A stretch of DNA of 28,322 nt from the NCBI GenBank assembly GCA_934636105.1, contig CAKTZR010000027.1:1-28322 (forward strand). Reading direction: 5' to 3'. This document shows, one piece after another, positions 7,850-14,812 of this stretch (its first letter is position 1; the number at the start of each line of letters is the position of its first letter). The notes below the pieces were generated by a model that saw nothing but the letters and a program-made list of their open reading frames with translations, searched no databases and was not told the origin of the DNA. The position numbers and the translations under genes were made by a program. The DNA is from an uncultured Clostridia bacterium (GTDB lineage: Bacteria; Bacillota; Clostridia; Christensenellales; Aristaeellaceae).

Positions 7850-8488
7850 TCAATCCGGCAGAACCGGCTCGACAGCCTGTTCGTTTTGGAAAAGGGCAAG
7901 GTGCAGATGGGGGCCAAGCTCGCTTTCCGCGGGAATGCGATCCATCACGTCGCCGAGCGCCTGTCCGCGCACGACGGTCTGCCCCGCCTGCACAAGCGCG
8001 CAGGAAAGCCCCGCATAGGCGCAGACGCTTTCATCCGTCTGCCGGATTTCGACGCGCCAGCCCCAAAGCTCGTCGCGCATGCAGGAAAGCACCACGCCGT
8101 CGCGCATGCAGACGGCGGTTTCGCCCGATTCGGCGGCTAAGTCGATGGCCGGGTGCGCCTGCCAGCAGTCAAGCGCCTGCCAGAGAACGGGCTGGTTGGA
8201 AAAACCGCGAAGCTGTCCGCCGGAAACGGGACGAACCATGCCGAATGTGGAAAGCGCGCGGATGGGCGCGAGCGTCGGCAGGGGCGAGGGGCTGACGGAC
8301 GGCGTGGGGGAGGGCGCAACCTCCGGCGCGGGCGCGGCGGCCTGCACATTTTCCCGCCGATGCAGATGATCGGTATAAAGCGCCGTGCCCGCGATGACGG
8401 CGATCATCGCGCCCAGCGTCACCAGATAGGCATAATCGAGCAGCCATTCCCGCACCTGATGCAGACGGGTTTTCATGATTTCGAGCAT
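7850..8488 (-). CDS. Membrane-anchored M23 peptidase, SpoIIQ-like
   Basis: Predicted cell-wall peptidase of the M23/LytM family, 212 residues. A short cytoplasmic N-terminus is followed by one transmembrane helix (about 20-38), a proline/serine-rich linker (about 51-75, PSPTPSVSPSP) and the M23 domain. The zinc ligands are all present: H112 and D116 in HPAID, H194 and H196 in HLH. The single-pass topology, short size and late M23 domain resemble SpoIIQ, the forespore partner of SpoIIIAH in endospore formation; clostridial SpoIIQ usually keeps the ligands that Bacillus subtilis has lost. The ATG at 8488 is chosen because GGGAGGA lies 6 bases upstream; longer readings have no ribosome binding site and run through the upstream terminator. 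It stands alone, not next to spoIIID. SpoIIQ is a moderate-confidence assignment; the M23 family is firm. Confidence 0.8.
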   Translation of the reverse strand: MLEIMKTRLHQVREWLLDYAYLVTLGAMIAVIAGTALYTDHLHRRENVQAAAPAPEVAPSPTPSVSPSPLPTLAPIRALSTFGMVRPVSGGQLRGFSNQPVLWQALDCWQAHPAIDLAAESGETAVCMRDGVVLSCMRDELWGWRVEIRQTDESVCAYAGLSCALVQAGQTVVRGQALGDVMDRIPAESELGPHLHLALFQNEQAVEPVLPD

Positions 8489-8540
8489 GGTTATTCCTCC
8501 CTTTGGAGAGAAGGATGACCGAAGAAGGGCTTTTATATAC

Positions 8541-8569
8541 AAAAAACGGAGCATCCGAGGATGCTCCGT
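8541..8569 (-). terminator. Rho-independent terminator of the serine hydrolase gene
   Basis: On the minus strand, a 10-bp stem (ACGGAGCATC with GATGCTCCGT, plus-strand 8546-8555 and 8560-8569) is followed by six T. It starts 6 bases past the stop of the minus-strand hydrolase gene and separates it from the M23 gene. Confidence 0.92.
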
Positions 8570-8574
8570 CTCCG

Positions 8575-9990
8575 TCAATCCCGCTCGAAAACCCGCGTGC
8601 CGACGCGAACGCCCCATGCGCGGCCGGCATGAATCAAAAATTCCAAATGGCAGACGACCGTGGTCGGATCCTCCGGCTTCACGGCCAGAAAACGCGTGCC
8701 GCCGCAGTAAATCAAATGGAAATCTTCGCCGTCACGCGTGCCGCGAAGCAGACTGCCGTCCTCCTCGCAGTGGATGCAGACGATGCTCGGCACGCCCTCG
8801 TGGCCGATGTAGCGGCCGCGAATCATCAGCGGCGCGCTGAAATCGCGCTTCGCCGGAACGAACCAATCCAGATTTGTATCAAGCGGCAGACCCATCACCG
8901 CGCAGAACATGCCGTAAAGCAGCGCGTCCATGTCCTCGTCGCCCTGGTTGCAGAGCACCGCAAAGCCGTATCCCTCGCCCAGCAGCAGACCGCCCTTGCT
9001 CGATACGCCGTGCAGCCCGCCCGCGTGTTCGCAAAGCACATGCCCCGCAAACTCGCGCTTATTCAGCCCCATGCACATCGTCAGCAGCGTGGACAGCGGA
9101 TGATAGCGCCCGACCAGCAGATCGACCGCATGCGCCGGGATGACCTGCTGGCCTTCGTGCATGCCCATGTTCGCAATCATGCGGTAATACGTCGCCATGT
9201 CGCGGGAGGTGGATTTGACCATCGCACAGCCGCGGAACGGCGGCAGAACACTCCAGCTGTCGTCGCAGACGCGCTTTCCATCTTCAACCTCGAACAGGCT
9301 GGTGATGTTGCCGCCGGAAAGCGCGCGCGCCGCGTCAATACCGTTATCCAGAATCGTCCGCGTCAGGCCCAGCGGGGTAAAGATGCGCTCGGCCATGAAC
9401 TGCTCAAGCGGCATGCCCGCCGCCTTATCGATGATATAGGAGAGAATGGCGTAGCCCTCGTTGGAATAGCTCATGACCTCGCCCGGCGCGCCGAGCGTGT
9501 TATAGCCGCAGTGCGCGATATAATGGATGATCTCGTCGATGGTCTCCATCCTGTTCGGCGCGGTGCGCTTCATTTCGCGAAGCCAGTCGTTTTCGCTGCG
9601 GCCCTCGCTATTCATCGCGATCGACCATTCCAGCGGCTCCATCGGCGGAATGCCCGCCGTGTGCATCGCCAGCATGCGCACCGTCGCCGCCTCGCGCGGC
9701 TGACCCGCCAGCTCAAATTCCGGGAAGAAATCCGAAACCGGCGCGTTCAAATCCAGCTTGCCCTCGCAGGCCAAAATGCAGGCGCACAGCGCGGTCATTG
9801 ACTTGCTCATCGAAGCGATGCCGAACATGGTGTCGTTGTCCACCGGATGCAGGGAAGCGCCGTCGCGATAGCCATAGTTGAAGGCGTATTCAAGCCCCTT
9901 CGGGCCGAGAATCGCAGCGCTTACGCCGGGCAGATTCTTTTTTTCGCAAAGCCCGGTCAGATATGCGTCAAGTGCGGAAGAATCAAACAT
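8575..9990 (-). CDS. Serine hydrolase, beta-lactamase/class C penicillin-binding fold
   Basis: A 471-residue member of the beta-lactamase-related (Pfam Beta-lactamase) family of serine hydrolases, which includes esterases, D-aminopeptidases and class C enzymes. The nucleophile motif is S60-M-S-K63 (FGIASMSKS) and the second motif Y175-S-N177 (MSYSNEGYAIL). The N-terminal two thirds holds the catalytic fold. The last 110 or so residues form a separate strand-rich tail (PLMIRGRYIGHEG onward) resembling the lipocalin-like appendages of this family. No signal peptide is visible, so it is probably cytoplasmic and not an antibiotic-resistance enzyme. The ATG at 9990 has AGGAGG 5-6 bases upstream. 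A longer in-frame start at 10014 would lie upstream of that site and is rejected. Substrate unknown. Confidence 0.85.
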   Translation of the reverse strand: MFDSSALDAYLTGLCEKKNLPGVSAAILGPKGLEYAFNYGYRDGASLHPVDNDTMFGIASMSKSMTALCACILACEGKLDLNAPVSDFFPEFELAGQPREAATVRMLAMHTAGIPPMEPLEWSIAMNSEGRSENDWLREMKRTAPNRMETIDEIIHYIAHCGYNTLGAPGEVMSYSNEGYAILSYIIDKAAGMPLEQFMAERIFTPLGLTRTILDNGIDAARALSGGNITSLFEVEDGKRVCDDSWSVLPPFRGCAMVKSTSRDMATYYRMIANMGMHEGQQVIPAHAVDLLVGRYHPLSTLLTMCMGLNKREFAGHVLCEHAGGLHGVSSKGGLLLGEGYGFAVLCNQGDEDMDALLYGMFCAVMGLPLDTNLDWFVPAKRDFSAPLMIRGRYIGHEGVPSIVCIHCEEDGSLLRGTRDGEDFHLIYCGGTRFLAVKPEDPTTVVCHLEFLIHAGRAWGVRVGTRVFERD

Positions 9991-10039
9991 GGTGACCTCC
10001 TGCCGAAACGGCATGGTAATGTTTTTTTAAAACAAGAAG

Positions 10040-10048
10040 ATTATAGCA
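10040..10048 (-). promoter_or_regulatory. Predicted extended -10 promoter for the serine hydrolase gene
   Basis: On the minus strand TGCTATAAT is a perfect extended -10 (TG-N-TATAAT), 50 bases before the ATG. The -35 position is weak. Confidence 0.55.
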
Positions 10049-10099
10049 CGATTGCGGACAAGTTTCACGCTTTTTTTGATGGCCCCTCAAAAGCCGGGC

Positions 10100-10128
10100 T
10101 TGCAATCATGGAGGAAAAAAGGTAAACT
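10100..10128 (+). promoter_or_regulatory. Predicted promoter for the flippase operon
   Basis: A -35 TTGCAA (10100-10105), 17-base spacer and -10 TAAACT (10123-10128). If used, the transcript leader would include the whole repeat at 10149-10280. Confidence 0.4.
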
Positions 10129-10148
10129 GTTATTGATTTACGCTTTTA

Positions 10149-10280
10149 AAGCGTCAGGCCTCGCTTCGCTCCCTGACGCGTGAATCTGTTTCGCTTTGCG
10201 AATGGGGGAAACGATGGGGTCAGCCCCATACCCTGCTGGGGACATTGTCCCCAGACCCCTTCTTCGCTTTGCGCACATGA
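10149..10280 (+). repeat. Intergenic hairpin repeat family C, copy 1
   Basis: An element of about 132 bp with three stems: GCGTCAGG/CCTGACGC (10151-10158 with 10172-10179), ATGGGG/CCCCAT (10214-10219 with 10224-10229) and CTGGGGACA/TGTCCCCAG (10236-10244 with 10246-10254). It aligns along its length with the reverse complement of 13206-13340. The third stem has a different sequence in the other copy but the same position, so structure rather than sequence is kept. It fills most of the 327-base gap between the divergent genes at 9990 and 10318. Confidence 0.8.
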
Positions 10281-10317
10281 TCCGTTTGATTGAAATTCCC
10301 CGAAAGGAAATATAACC

Positions 10318-11823
10318 ATGAATCAAAAGAAAGCGGGCGTGCTGCTCTCCTACGGGCAGACGGCGCTCTCCACCCTCATTTCGCTGACGTATACGCCCGT
10401 CATGCTGCGCCTGCTGGGGCAGAGCGAATACGGCCTGTATACATTGGTGAACGGTTTTGTCTCCAACCTGAGCCTGCTCTCCTTCGGCATGGGCAGCGCC
10501 TACATGCGCTATTATTCCCGCGCGGAGGTGCAGGACGGCGAGGACGGCGTGGCGCGCATCAACGGTATGTTCATGACGATCTTTTTTTTCATCAGCCTGC
10601 TTTGCCTGCTGACGGGCGGCGTGCTGGTGGCCAACGTCAAAAACATCTTCGCCGCGAACCTGACGGCCAAAGAGCTGGACACGGCCAAAATTCTGATGGC
10701 GCTGCTGGTGGTCAACATCGCGGTTTCCTTCCCGGCGAGCGTGTTCTTTTCGTATATCACGGCGAAGGAGCGTTTTCTCTTTCAGCGGCTGGTGAGCATG
10801 CTGCGCACGGTTTTAAACCCGATTGTGATGCTGCCGCTTTTGCTGATGGGTTTTGGCTCGGTTGCGCTGGTGATGGTGACGCTGATTCTGACCGCTGTCA
10901 GCGACGCGGTGAGCATCTGGTACTGCTTCAAAAAGCTGCACATGCGCATCACGTTCGGCAAATTTGATTTCGGGCTGCTGCGCGACATGGCGGGGTTCTC
11001 GTTCTTCATTTTCCTGAACGAAATCATCAACCAGATCAACTGGACGGTGGATACGACGCTGCTGGGCATCATCAGCGGCACGGCGGCGACGGCGATTTAC
11101 GGCGTGGGTTCGCAGATCAACCAATATTACATGGCGCTGTCTACGTCGATTTCCGGCGTGTTCACGCCGCAGATCAACCGCATTGTGGCGCGCGGCGAGG
11201 GCGACGAGCAGCTGACGAAATTGTTCACGCGGGTCGGGCGCATCCAATTCATGCTGCTGATGCTCGTGCTGACGGGCTTCATCTTTGTGGGTATGCCGTT
11301 CATCCGCGCGTGGGGCGGCGAGGAATACGGCCCGGCGTACTGGATTGCGCTGCTGCTGATCGGGCCGGTGACGGTGCCGCTGATTCAAAACATCGGCATT
11401 GAAATCCAGCGCGCGAAAAACATGCACCAGTTCCGCTCGAAGGTGTATTTCTGCATGGCTGTCGGCAACGCTATCGTGAGCATTCCGCTGGGCATGAAGT
11501 CCGGCGGCATCGGCTGCGCGCTGGGCACGGCGATTTCGATGATCGTGGGCAACGGCTTCATCATGAACTGGTATTATCAGACGCACATCGGGCTGGACAT
11601 GCGCTATTTCTGGAAGCATATCTTGAGCATTGTTCCGGCGATGCTCCCGGCTGTCGCGCTGGGCATCGTCGCGGTGCGGCTGCACGCGTTCACGGGTTAT
11701 GCGGGCGTGCTGATGTTTGCCGTGCCGTATGCGGCGGTATACGCCGTCGGGCTGTATCTGTTCGCGATGGATGAGAGCGAAAAGGACATGGTGCGCGGCC
11801 TGATGAGGAAGATCCGCAAATGA
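10318..11823 (+). CDS. Polysaccharide/lipid flippase of the MOP (Wzx-like) superfamily
   Basis: An integral membrane protein of 501 residues with about 12-14 hydrophobic helices, typical of the polysaccharide biosynthesis export branch of the MATE/MOP superfamily. The N-terminal motif LISLTYTPVMLRLLGQSEYGLYTL is the classic start of Wzx-type flippases (PVMLRLLG...EYGLY). Such proteins move lipid-linked sugars across the membrane for capsule, teichoic acid or other cell-surface polymers. No glycosyltransferase genes are nearby, so the cargo cannot be inferred. The start ATG at 10318 has AAAGGAAA about 9 bases upstream. It overlaps the next gene by 4 bases (ATGA at 11820-11823), so the two are translated together. 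Confidence 0.88.
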   Translation: MNQKKAGVLLSYGQTALSTLISLTYTPVMLRLLGQSEYGLYTLVNGFVSNLSLLSFGMGSAYMRYYSRAEVQDGEDGVARINGMFMTIFFFISLLCLLTGGVLVANVKNIFAANLTAKELDTAKILMALLVVNIAVSFPASVFFSYITAKERFLFQRLVSMLRTVLNPIVMLPLLLMGFGSVALVMVTLILTAVSDAVSIWYCFKKLHMRITFGKFDFGLLRDMAGFSFFIFLNEIINQINWTVDTTLLGIISGTAATAIYGVGSQINQYYMALSTSISGVFTPQINRIVARGEGDEQLTKLFTRVGRIQFMLLMLVLTGFIFVGMPFIRAWGGEEYGPAYWIALLLIGPVTVPLIQNIGIEIQRAKNMHQFRSKVYFCMAVGNAIVSIPLGMKSGGIGCALGTAISMIVGNGFIMNWYYQTHIGLDMRYFWKHILSIVPAMLPAVALGIVAVRLHAFTGYAGVLMFAVPYAAVYAVGLYLFAMDESEKDMVRGLMRKIRK

Positions 11824-12782
11824 GCGTATATGATGACAACCTCCGCGTGCTGCAAATCATGAGCATGGCGCTGGGCGGCTGGACGCGGATGATCGACACG
11901 GCGGATGTGCGGACGCTGGCGCGGGACTGCGGCGTGGACGAACAGGAAGCTGTGCTGCAGCTGTTCGCGGCGCAGTGCGGCGTGGAGGACAGGGCGAAAA
12001 TCGAGCGGTATTTCAGACCGTCGATTGGAAAAGCGGATGCAGACGCGTTTTTGAGCAATCCCTATCTTCAAACCATTCGCTTTACCCCAAAGACGCGCGG
12101 GCGGTGGAAGCTCGACACGCTGCGCTATCAGCCGTATGAATTGTTTGTGCGGGATGAACTGCTGATTCTGCCGGATGGACGCGAGATTCCGCGGCTGGGA
12201 TATTTTGACCGGGAAATCGCTTATCCCGCCGTGCTGGAGGATGGGCGCGAATGGATGACCGTTACGCCGAACGAAATCGCGACGATGGAGGAAGCCGTGC
12301 AGCATGCGCGCGGACACGTCGTGGCGATGGGCTTGGGTCTGGGCTATTTTGTGTTTCGGGCGAGCGAAAAGCCGGAGGTTTCGCGGGTGACGGTGGTCGA
12401 ACGCGACCCCGATGTGATTGCGCTGTTCAAGGAAGAAGTTCTGCCGCAGTTCCCGAACGGGGCGAAAATTGTCGTTGAGCAGGAGGACGCGTTTGCATTT
12501 GCCGAGAAGCGCCTGCCCAGTCTGGGCGCGGACTTTGTGTTCGTCGATCTCTGGCACGACACGGCGGACGGCGCGGAACTGTACCTGCGCATGAAGAAGC
12601 TGGAGCGGCGAACGAGCGCGCCGTTTGCGTATTGGATTGAGTTGTCCATTCTCGCGCTGATTCGCGGCCTTGCGCACGACGATGCGAAGGAGGGCCGCGC
12701 GTGGGCGAAGCGCCTGCTGGAAAGCGGCGCGCGCATCGAGGACGCGGCGGCGGACTGGCTGACGTTTGACATGATTCGATGA
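11820..12782 (+). CDS. Predicted class I SAM-dependent methyltransferase-fold protein
   Basis: A 320-residue cytoplasmic protein, not a recognised named family. The C-terminal part (about 150-320) has a Rossmann methyltransferase layout: glycine-rich loop G171-L-G-L-G175 (VVAMGLGLGYF), acidic end of strand 2 at E194 (VTVVERDPDVI), and D243 after strand 4 (FVFVDLWHD). This resembles spermidine-synthase-like methyltransferases. The N-terminal 140 residues look like a helical region plus a strand-rich part (LDTLRYQPYELFVRDELLILPDGREIPRLGYF) that may bind substrate. No catalytic residues for a particular acceptor are identifiable. It overlaps the flippase gene by 4 bases and is followed at 12 bases by the DUF3783-like gene, so the three probably form an operon. 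Confidence 0.7.
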   Translation: MSVYDDNLRVLQIMSMALGGWTRMIDTADVRTLARDCGVDEQEAVLQLFAAQCGVEDRAKIERYFRPSIGKADADAFLSNPYLQTIRFTPKTRGRWKLDTLRYQPYELFVRDELLILPDGREIPRLGYFDREIAYPAVLEDGREWMTVTPNEIATMEEAVQHARGHVVAMGLGLGYFVFRASEKPEVSRVTVVERDPDVIALFKEEVLPQFPNGAKIVVEQEDAFAFAEKRLPSLGADFVFVDLWHDTADGAELYLRMKKLERRTSAPFAYWIELSILALIRGLAHDDAKEGRAWAKRLLESGARIEDAAADWLTFDMIR

Positions 12783-12794
12783 AGGAGAAAAAGC

Positions 12795-13190
12795 ATGAAA
12801 CAACCTGTTTTGCTTTGCTATAACCTGCACGGAGAAAAGATGCAGAAGCTTCGGCTCGCGGCGATGCGGCTCAAGATCCGCATCCGCCCGGTGGAAAGGA
12901 ACGAATACGCCCAGACGATTGCGGCGCTCTGCGGCCTGGAGGACAAGACCGACGCGGTTTATTCCGGCGCGAGCTTTGAGGACGAGATGCTGGTGATGGC
13001 GAATTTTCCGGCGGGAATGATGAACACATTCCTCGGCCTGTTCCGCCGCATGGGCCTTGCGCCCGTGGCGCTCAAGGCGATGCTCACGCCGACCAACGCG
13101 GCGTGGAACAGCGAAAGGCTGCACGAGGAAATCGCGGGCGAGCATCAGGCGATGATAAATGGGAAAGCCAAGCTGCATCAAACCGATTGA
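12795..13190 (+). CDS. DUF3783-like small protein
   Basis: A 131-residue cytoplasmic protein with no signal or membrane segment. The pattern VLLCYNLHGEKMQKLRLAAMRLKIRIRPV at the N-terminus, a GLEDKT turn, and a later FEDEMLVMANF segment fit the clostridial DUF3783 family, whose function is unknown. The C-terminal half contains a helix-rich stretch (NTFLGLFRRMGLAPVALKAMLTPTN). The ATG at 12795 has AAGGAG 8 bases upstream, beginning right at the stop of the preceding gene. It is the last gene of the flippase operon; the inverted repeat at 13206 begins 15 bases after its stop and may end the transcript. Confidence 0.7.
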   Translation: MKQPVLLCYNLHGEKMQKLRLAAMRLKIRIRPVERNEYAQTIAALCGLEDKTDAVYSGASFEDEMLVMANFPAGMMNTFLGLFRRMGLAPVALKAMLTPTNAAWNSERLHEEIAGEHQAMINGKAKLHQTD

Positions 13191-13205
13191 AACGCAAAAA
13201 ATAAA

Positions 13206-13340
13206 TCATAAGCGCGAAGCGAAAGCGGGAAATCCAAGAACCTCAGGTTCTTGGTGGGGTTTGGGGCAAAGCCCCATCGTTCCCTATTGCGAAGCAAAAT
13301 GGATCTGTGCGTCAGGGAGCGAAGCGAGACCTGACGCTTG
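13206..13340 (-). repeat. Intergenic hairpin repeat family C, copy 2 (inverted)
   Basis: Reverse-complement partner of 10149-10280. It keeps GCGTCAGG/CCTGACGC-type ends (GCGTCAGG at 13309-13316, CCTGACGC at 13330-13337), the GGGGC-AAA-GCCCC stem near 13263-13275, and a perfect stem CCAAGAACCT/AGGTTCTTGG at 13234-13253 in the place where copy 1 has CTGGGGACA/TGTCCCCAG. It fills the space between the DUF3783-like gene and the exporter gene. Confidence 0.8.
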
Positions 13341-13379
13341 AACAGAAATGAAGAAACCTCAACCCTACAAAGGAGAACG

Positions 13380-14330
13380 ATGATGCAAAACAAGCAAACG
13401 CTTTCAAAGCCGCTGGTGGTGATGCTGCTGGCGAGCCTGTGCTGCCTGCTCTGGGGCAGCGCGATTCCGTTTATCAATCTGGGCTATCGCTACTTCGGCG
13501 TGCAGGCGAGCGACACGGCGACGCAGATTCTCTTTGGCGGCTGCCGCTTCTTTCTTGCGGGCCTGCTGACGATTCTGTTTGAGAGCATCGCGCGCAAAAA
13601 GCCTGCGCTGCCGAAAAAGACGAGCTGGGGCAACGTGGTGAGGCTGTCGCTGGCGCAAACGATTATTCAGTATGTGTTTTTTTACATCGGCGTGGCGCAT
13701 ACCGCCAGCGCAAAGGGCGCGATTATTCAGGGCTTGCAGGCCTTTACCTCGATTTTGATTGCGTGCTTCATTTTCCGCTCGGAAAAGATGAACGCGCTTA
13801 AGTGGATCGGCGGCTTCATCGGCGTGGCGGGCGTGGTCGTCGTCAACTGGACAAAGGACGGCTTCGGCGGCGGCGTGAGCTTTATCGGCGAAGGATTTGT
13901 CATCATCTCGATGATTGCGTCGGCGTGCAGCACGGGTCTCATTAAGAAGTTCGGCCAGTTTGACAGCCCGGTGGTCATGAGCGGCTGGCAGTTTATGCTG
14001 GGCGGCGCGGTGATGGCGCTCTGCGGCTTTGCGGCGGGCGGCAGGCTGAGTTCCGATAACCCGATTGCTTACGTCGTGCTGCTGTATCTGGCGCTGCTTT
14101 CGGCGGTGGCCTATTCCATCTGGGCGGTGCTGCTGCGGGTGAATCCGGTTTCGCGCGTGGCGGTTTACACGTTTTTGCAGCCGATTTTCGGCGTGATTCT
14201 CTCGCTGCTGCTGGTGGACAGAAACAGCGACGCGCCGCTGCTGCGCTATGCGGTTGCGCTGGTGCTGATCTGCGTGAGCATCGCGGTGGTGAACCGGGGA
14301 CAGAGGATGGAGGAAACGGGGGAACGTTGA
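13380..14330 (+). CDS. EamA/DMT-family drug/metabolite exporter
   Basis: An integral membrane protein of 316 residues with about ten hydrophobic helices in two EamA repeats (roughly 13-145 and 165-305). Typical DMT features are the N-terminal LLWGSAIPF, the GxxxxALQAFTSI-type motif at GAIIQGLQAFTSILIACFIF, and the late FLQPIFGVILSLLL before the final helix. The family exports amino acids, nucleosides or other small metabolites; the substrate here is unknown. The start is ATG at 13380 or 13383; AGGAG at 13371-13375 favours 13383 slightly. An upstream in-frame ATG at 13338 lies inside the repeat and lacks a ribosome binding site. Stand-alone gene bracketed by repeat copies at 13206-13340 and 14333-14378. 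Confidence 0.88.
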   Translation: MMQNKQTLSKPLVVMLLASLCCLLWGSAIPFINLGYRYFGVQASDTATQILFGGCRFFLAGLLTILFESIARKKPALPKKTSWGNVVRLSLAQTIIQYVFFYIGVAHTASAKGAIIQGLQAFTSILIACFIFRSEKMNALKWIGGFIGVAGVVVVNWTKDGFGGGVSFIGEGFVIISMIASACSTGLIKKFGQFDSPVVMSGWQFMLGGAVMALCGFAAGGRLSSDNPIAYVVLLYLALLSAVAYSIWAVLLRVNPVSRVAVYTFLQPIFGVILSLLLVDRNSDAPLLRYAVALVLICVSIAVVNRGQRMEETGER

Positions 14331-14332
14331 GG

Positions 14333-14378
14333 CTCTGCCTCAAACTCCGGCAGGAACCTCAGGTTCCTGCACTTCCCA
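14333..14378 (+). repeat. Intergenic hairpin repeat family C, partial copy 3
   Basis: About 46 bp that aligns with the central third of copy 2 read in reverse complement: GGCTCTGCCTCAAACTCCGG followed by the perfect palindromic stem CAGGAACCT/AGGTTCCTG and CACTTCCC. The A-to-G change in one arm is matched by T-to-C in the other. It lies immediately after the exporter stop and may act as a transcription end. Confidence 0.6.
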
Positions 14379-14393
14379 TGAGATAAATTTGAA

Positions 14394-14417
14394 ATGTCAA
14401 GTGAAAATGCTTGACAT
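14394..14417 (+). promoter_or_regulatory. Inverted repeat overlapping the ylxM -35 box (operator-like, site 1)
   Basis: Perfect 8-bp arms ATGTCAAG (14394-14401) and CTTGACAT (14410-14417) with an 8-base spacer. The right arm contains the -35 hexamer. The core GTCAAG-N8-CTTGAC recurs exactly at 14449-14468. Confidence 0.55.
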
Positions 14418-14439
14418 GGGACAGATGCTGTGATACAAT
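14411..14439 (+). promoter_or_regulatory. Strong sigma-A promoter of the ylxM-ffh-rpsP operon
   Basis: A consensus -35 TTGACA (14411-14416), 17-base spacer and -10 TACAAT (14434-14439) preceded by TG-N. This is the closest match to consensus in the window. Transcription would start near 14446. Confidence 0.88.
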
Positions 14440-14448
14440 GTTCAGGCT

Positions 14449-14468
14449 GTCAAGGAGAAACGCTTGAC
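14449..14468 (+). promoter_or_regulatory. Inverted repeat at the ylxM mRNA 5' end (operator-like, site 2, or 5' hairpin)
   Basis: GTCAAG (14449-14454), 8-base spacer, CTTGAC (14463-14468), identical in core and spacer length to site 1 and 53 bp downstream of it. In RNA it would form a hairpin at the very 5' end of the transcript and cover the AAGGAG and TTG at 14452-14466. Confidence 0.5.
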
Positions 14469-14481
14469 GCGGGAGGTGCCT

Positions 14482-14811
14482 GTGGCGGATCGGATTGAAA
14501 TCGGCTGGCTGTTCGATTTTTATGGGCCGCTGCTCACCGAGCGGCAGCAGAAGCTGCTTGCCTTATATTGCAACGAGGATTTCTCCCTGTCGGAAATCGC
14601 CGCAAGAGAGGGCATTTCCAGACAAGGGGTTTACGATGCGGTTCACCGCGCGGCGCGTCAGCTGGAGGATTACGAAAAGCAGCTTGGGCTGCTCAAGCGC
14701 TATCAAAGCATGACGCAGGGCCTTGAAGAAGGGCTCTCCGCTCTGGAGAGCGGGCAGACGCAGCGCGCAAAGGAGATTCTGATGCGGCTGCTTTCACAAG
14801 AGGAGGAGTAA
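14482..14811 (+). CDS. ylxM: YlxM/UPF0122 helix-turn-helix protein of the SRP operon
   Basis: A small cytoplasmic protein of the YlxM (UPF0122, p13) family, which accompanies ffh in Firmicutes and has been linked to signal recognition particle function and genome stability. The sigma-70 region 4-like helix-turn-helix is visible at SLSEIAAREGISRQGVYDAV, after the family motif WLFDFYGPLLTERQQ. I place the start at GTG 14482, with GGGAGG at 14471-14476 five bases before it. A TTG at 14464 with AAGGAG upstream would add six residues, but both would be buried in the hairpin at 14449-14468. Length is about 109 residues, normal for the family. The stop is one base from the ffh ATG, so the genes are coupled. 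Confidence 0.9.
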   Translation: MADRIEIGWLFDFYGPLLTERQQKLLALYCNEDFSLSEIAAREGISRQGVYDAVHRAARQLEDYEKQLGLLKRYQSMTQGLEEGLSALESGQTQRAKEILMRLLSQEEE

Positions 14812-14812
14812 G

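Noticed and set aside
8503..9801. Plus-strand open frame of about 432 codons opposite the serine hydrolase
   Set aside because: It runs through the terminator hairpin and has no domain; the minus-strand reading has catalytic motifs, a ribosome binding site and a terminator.
10138..10326. Small open frame within repeat family C, minus strand
   Set aside because: It lies across hairpin repeats, and its translation only reflects the repeat sequence.
11697..13181. Minus-strand open frame of about 494 codons opposite the methyltransferase-fold and DUF3783-like genes
   Set aside because: It crosses two plus-strand genes with proper starts, and its product is a His/Arg-rich shadow.
10149..13340. 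Composite transposon carrying the flippase operon
   Set aside because: The flanking inverted repeats contain no transposase, and I see no target-site duplication; a third partial copy nearby shows that the repeat also occurs alone.
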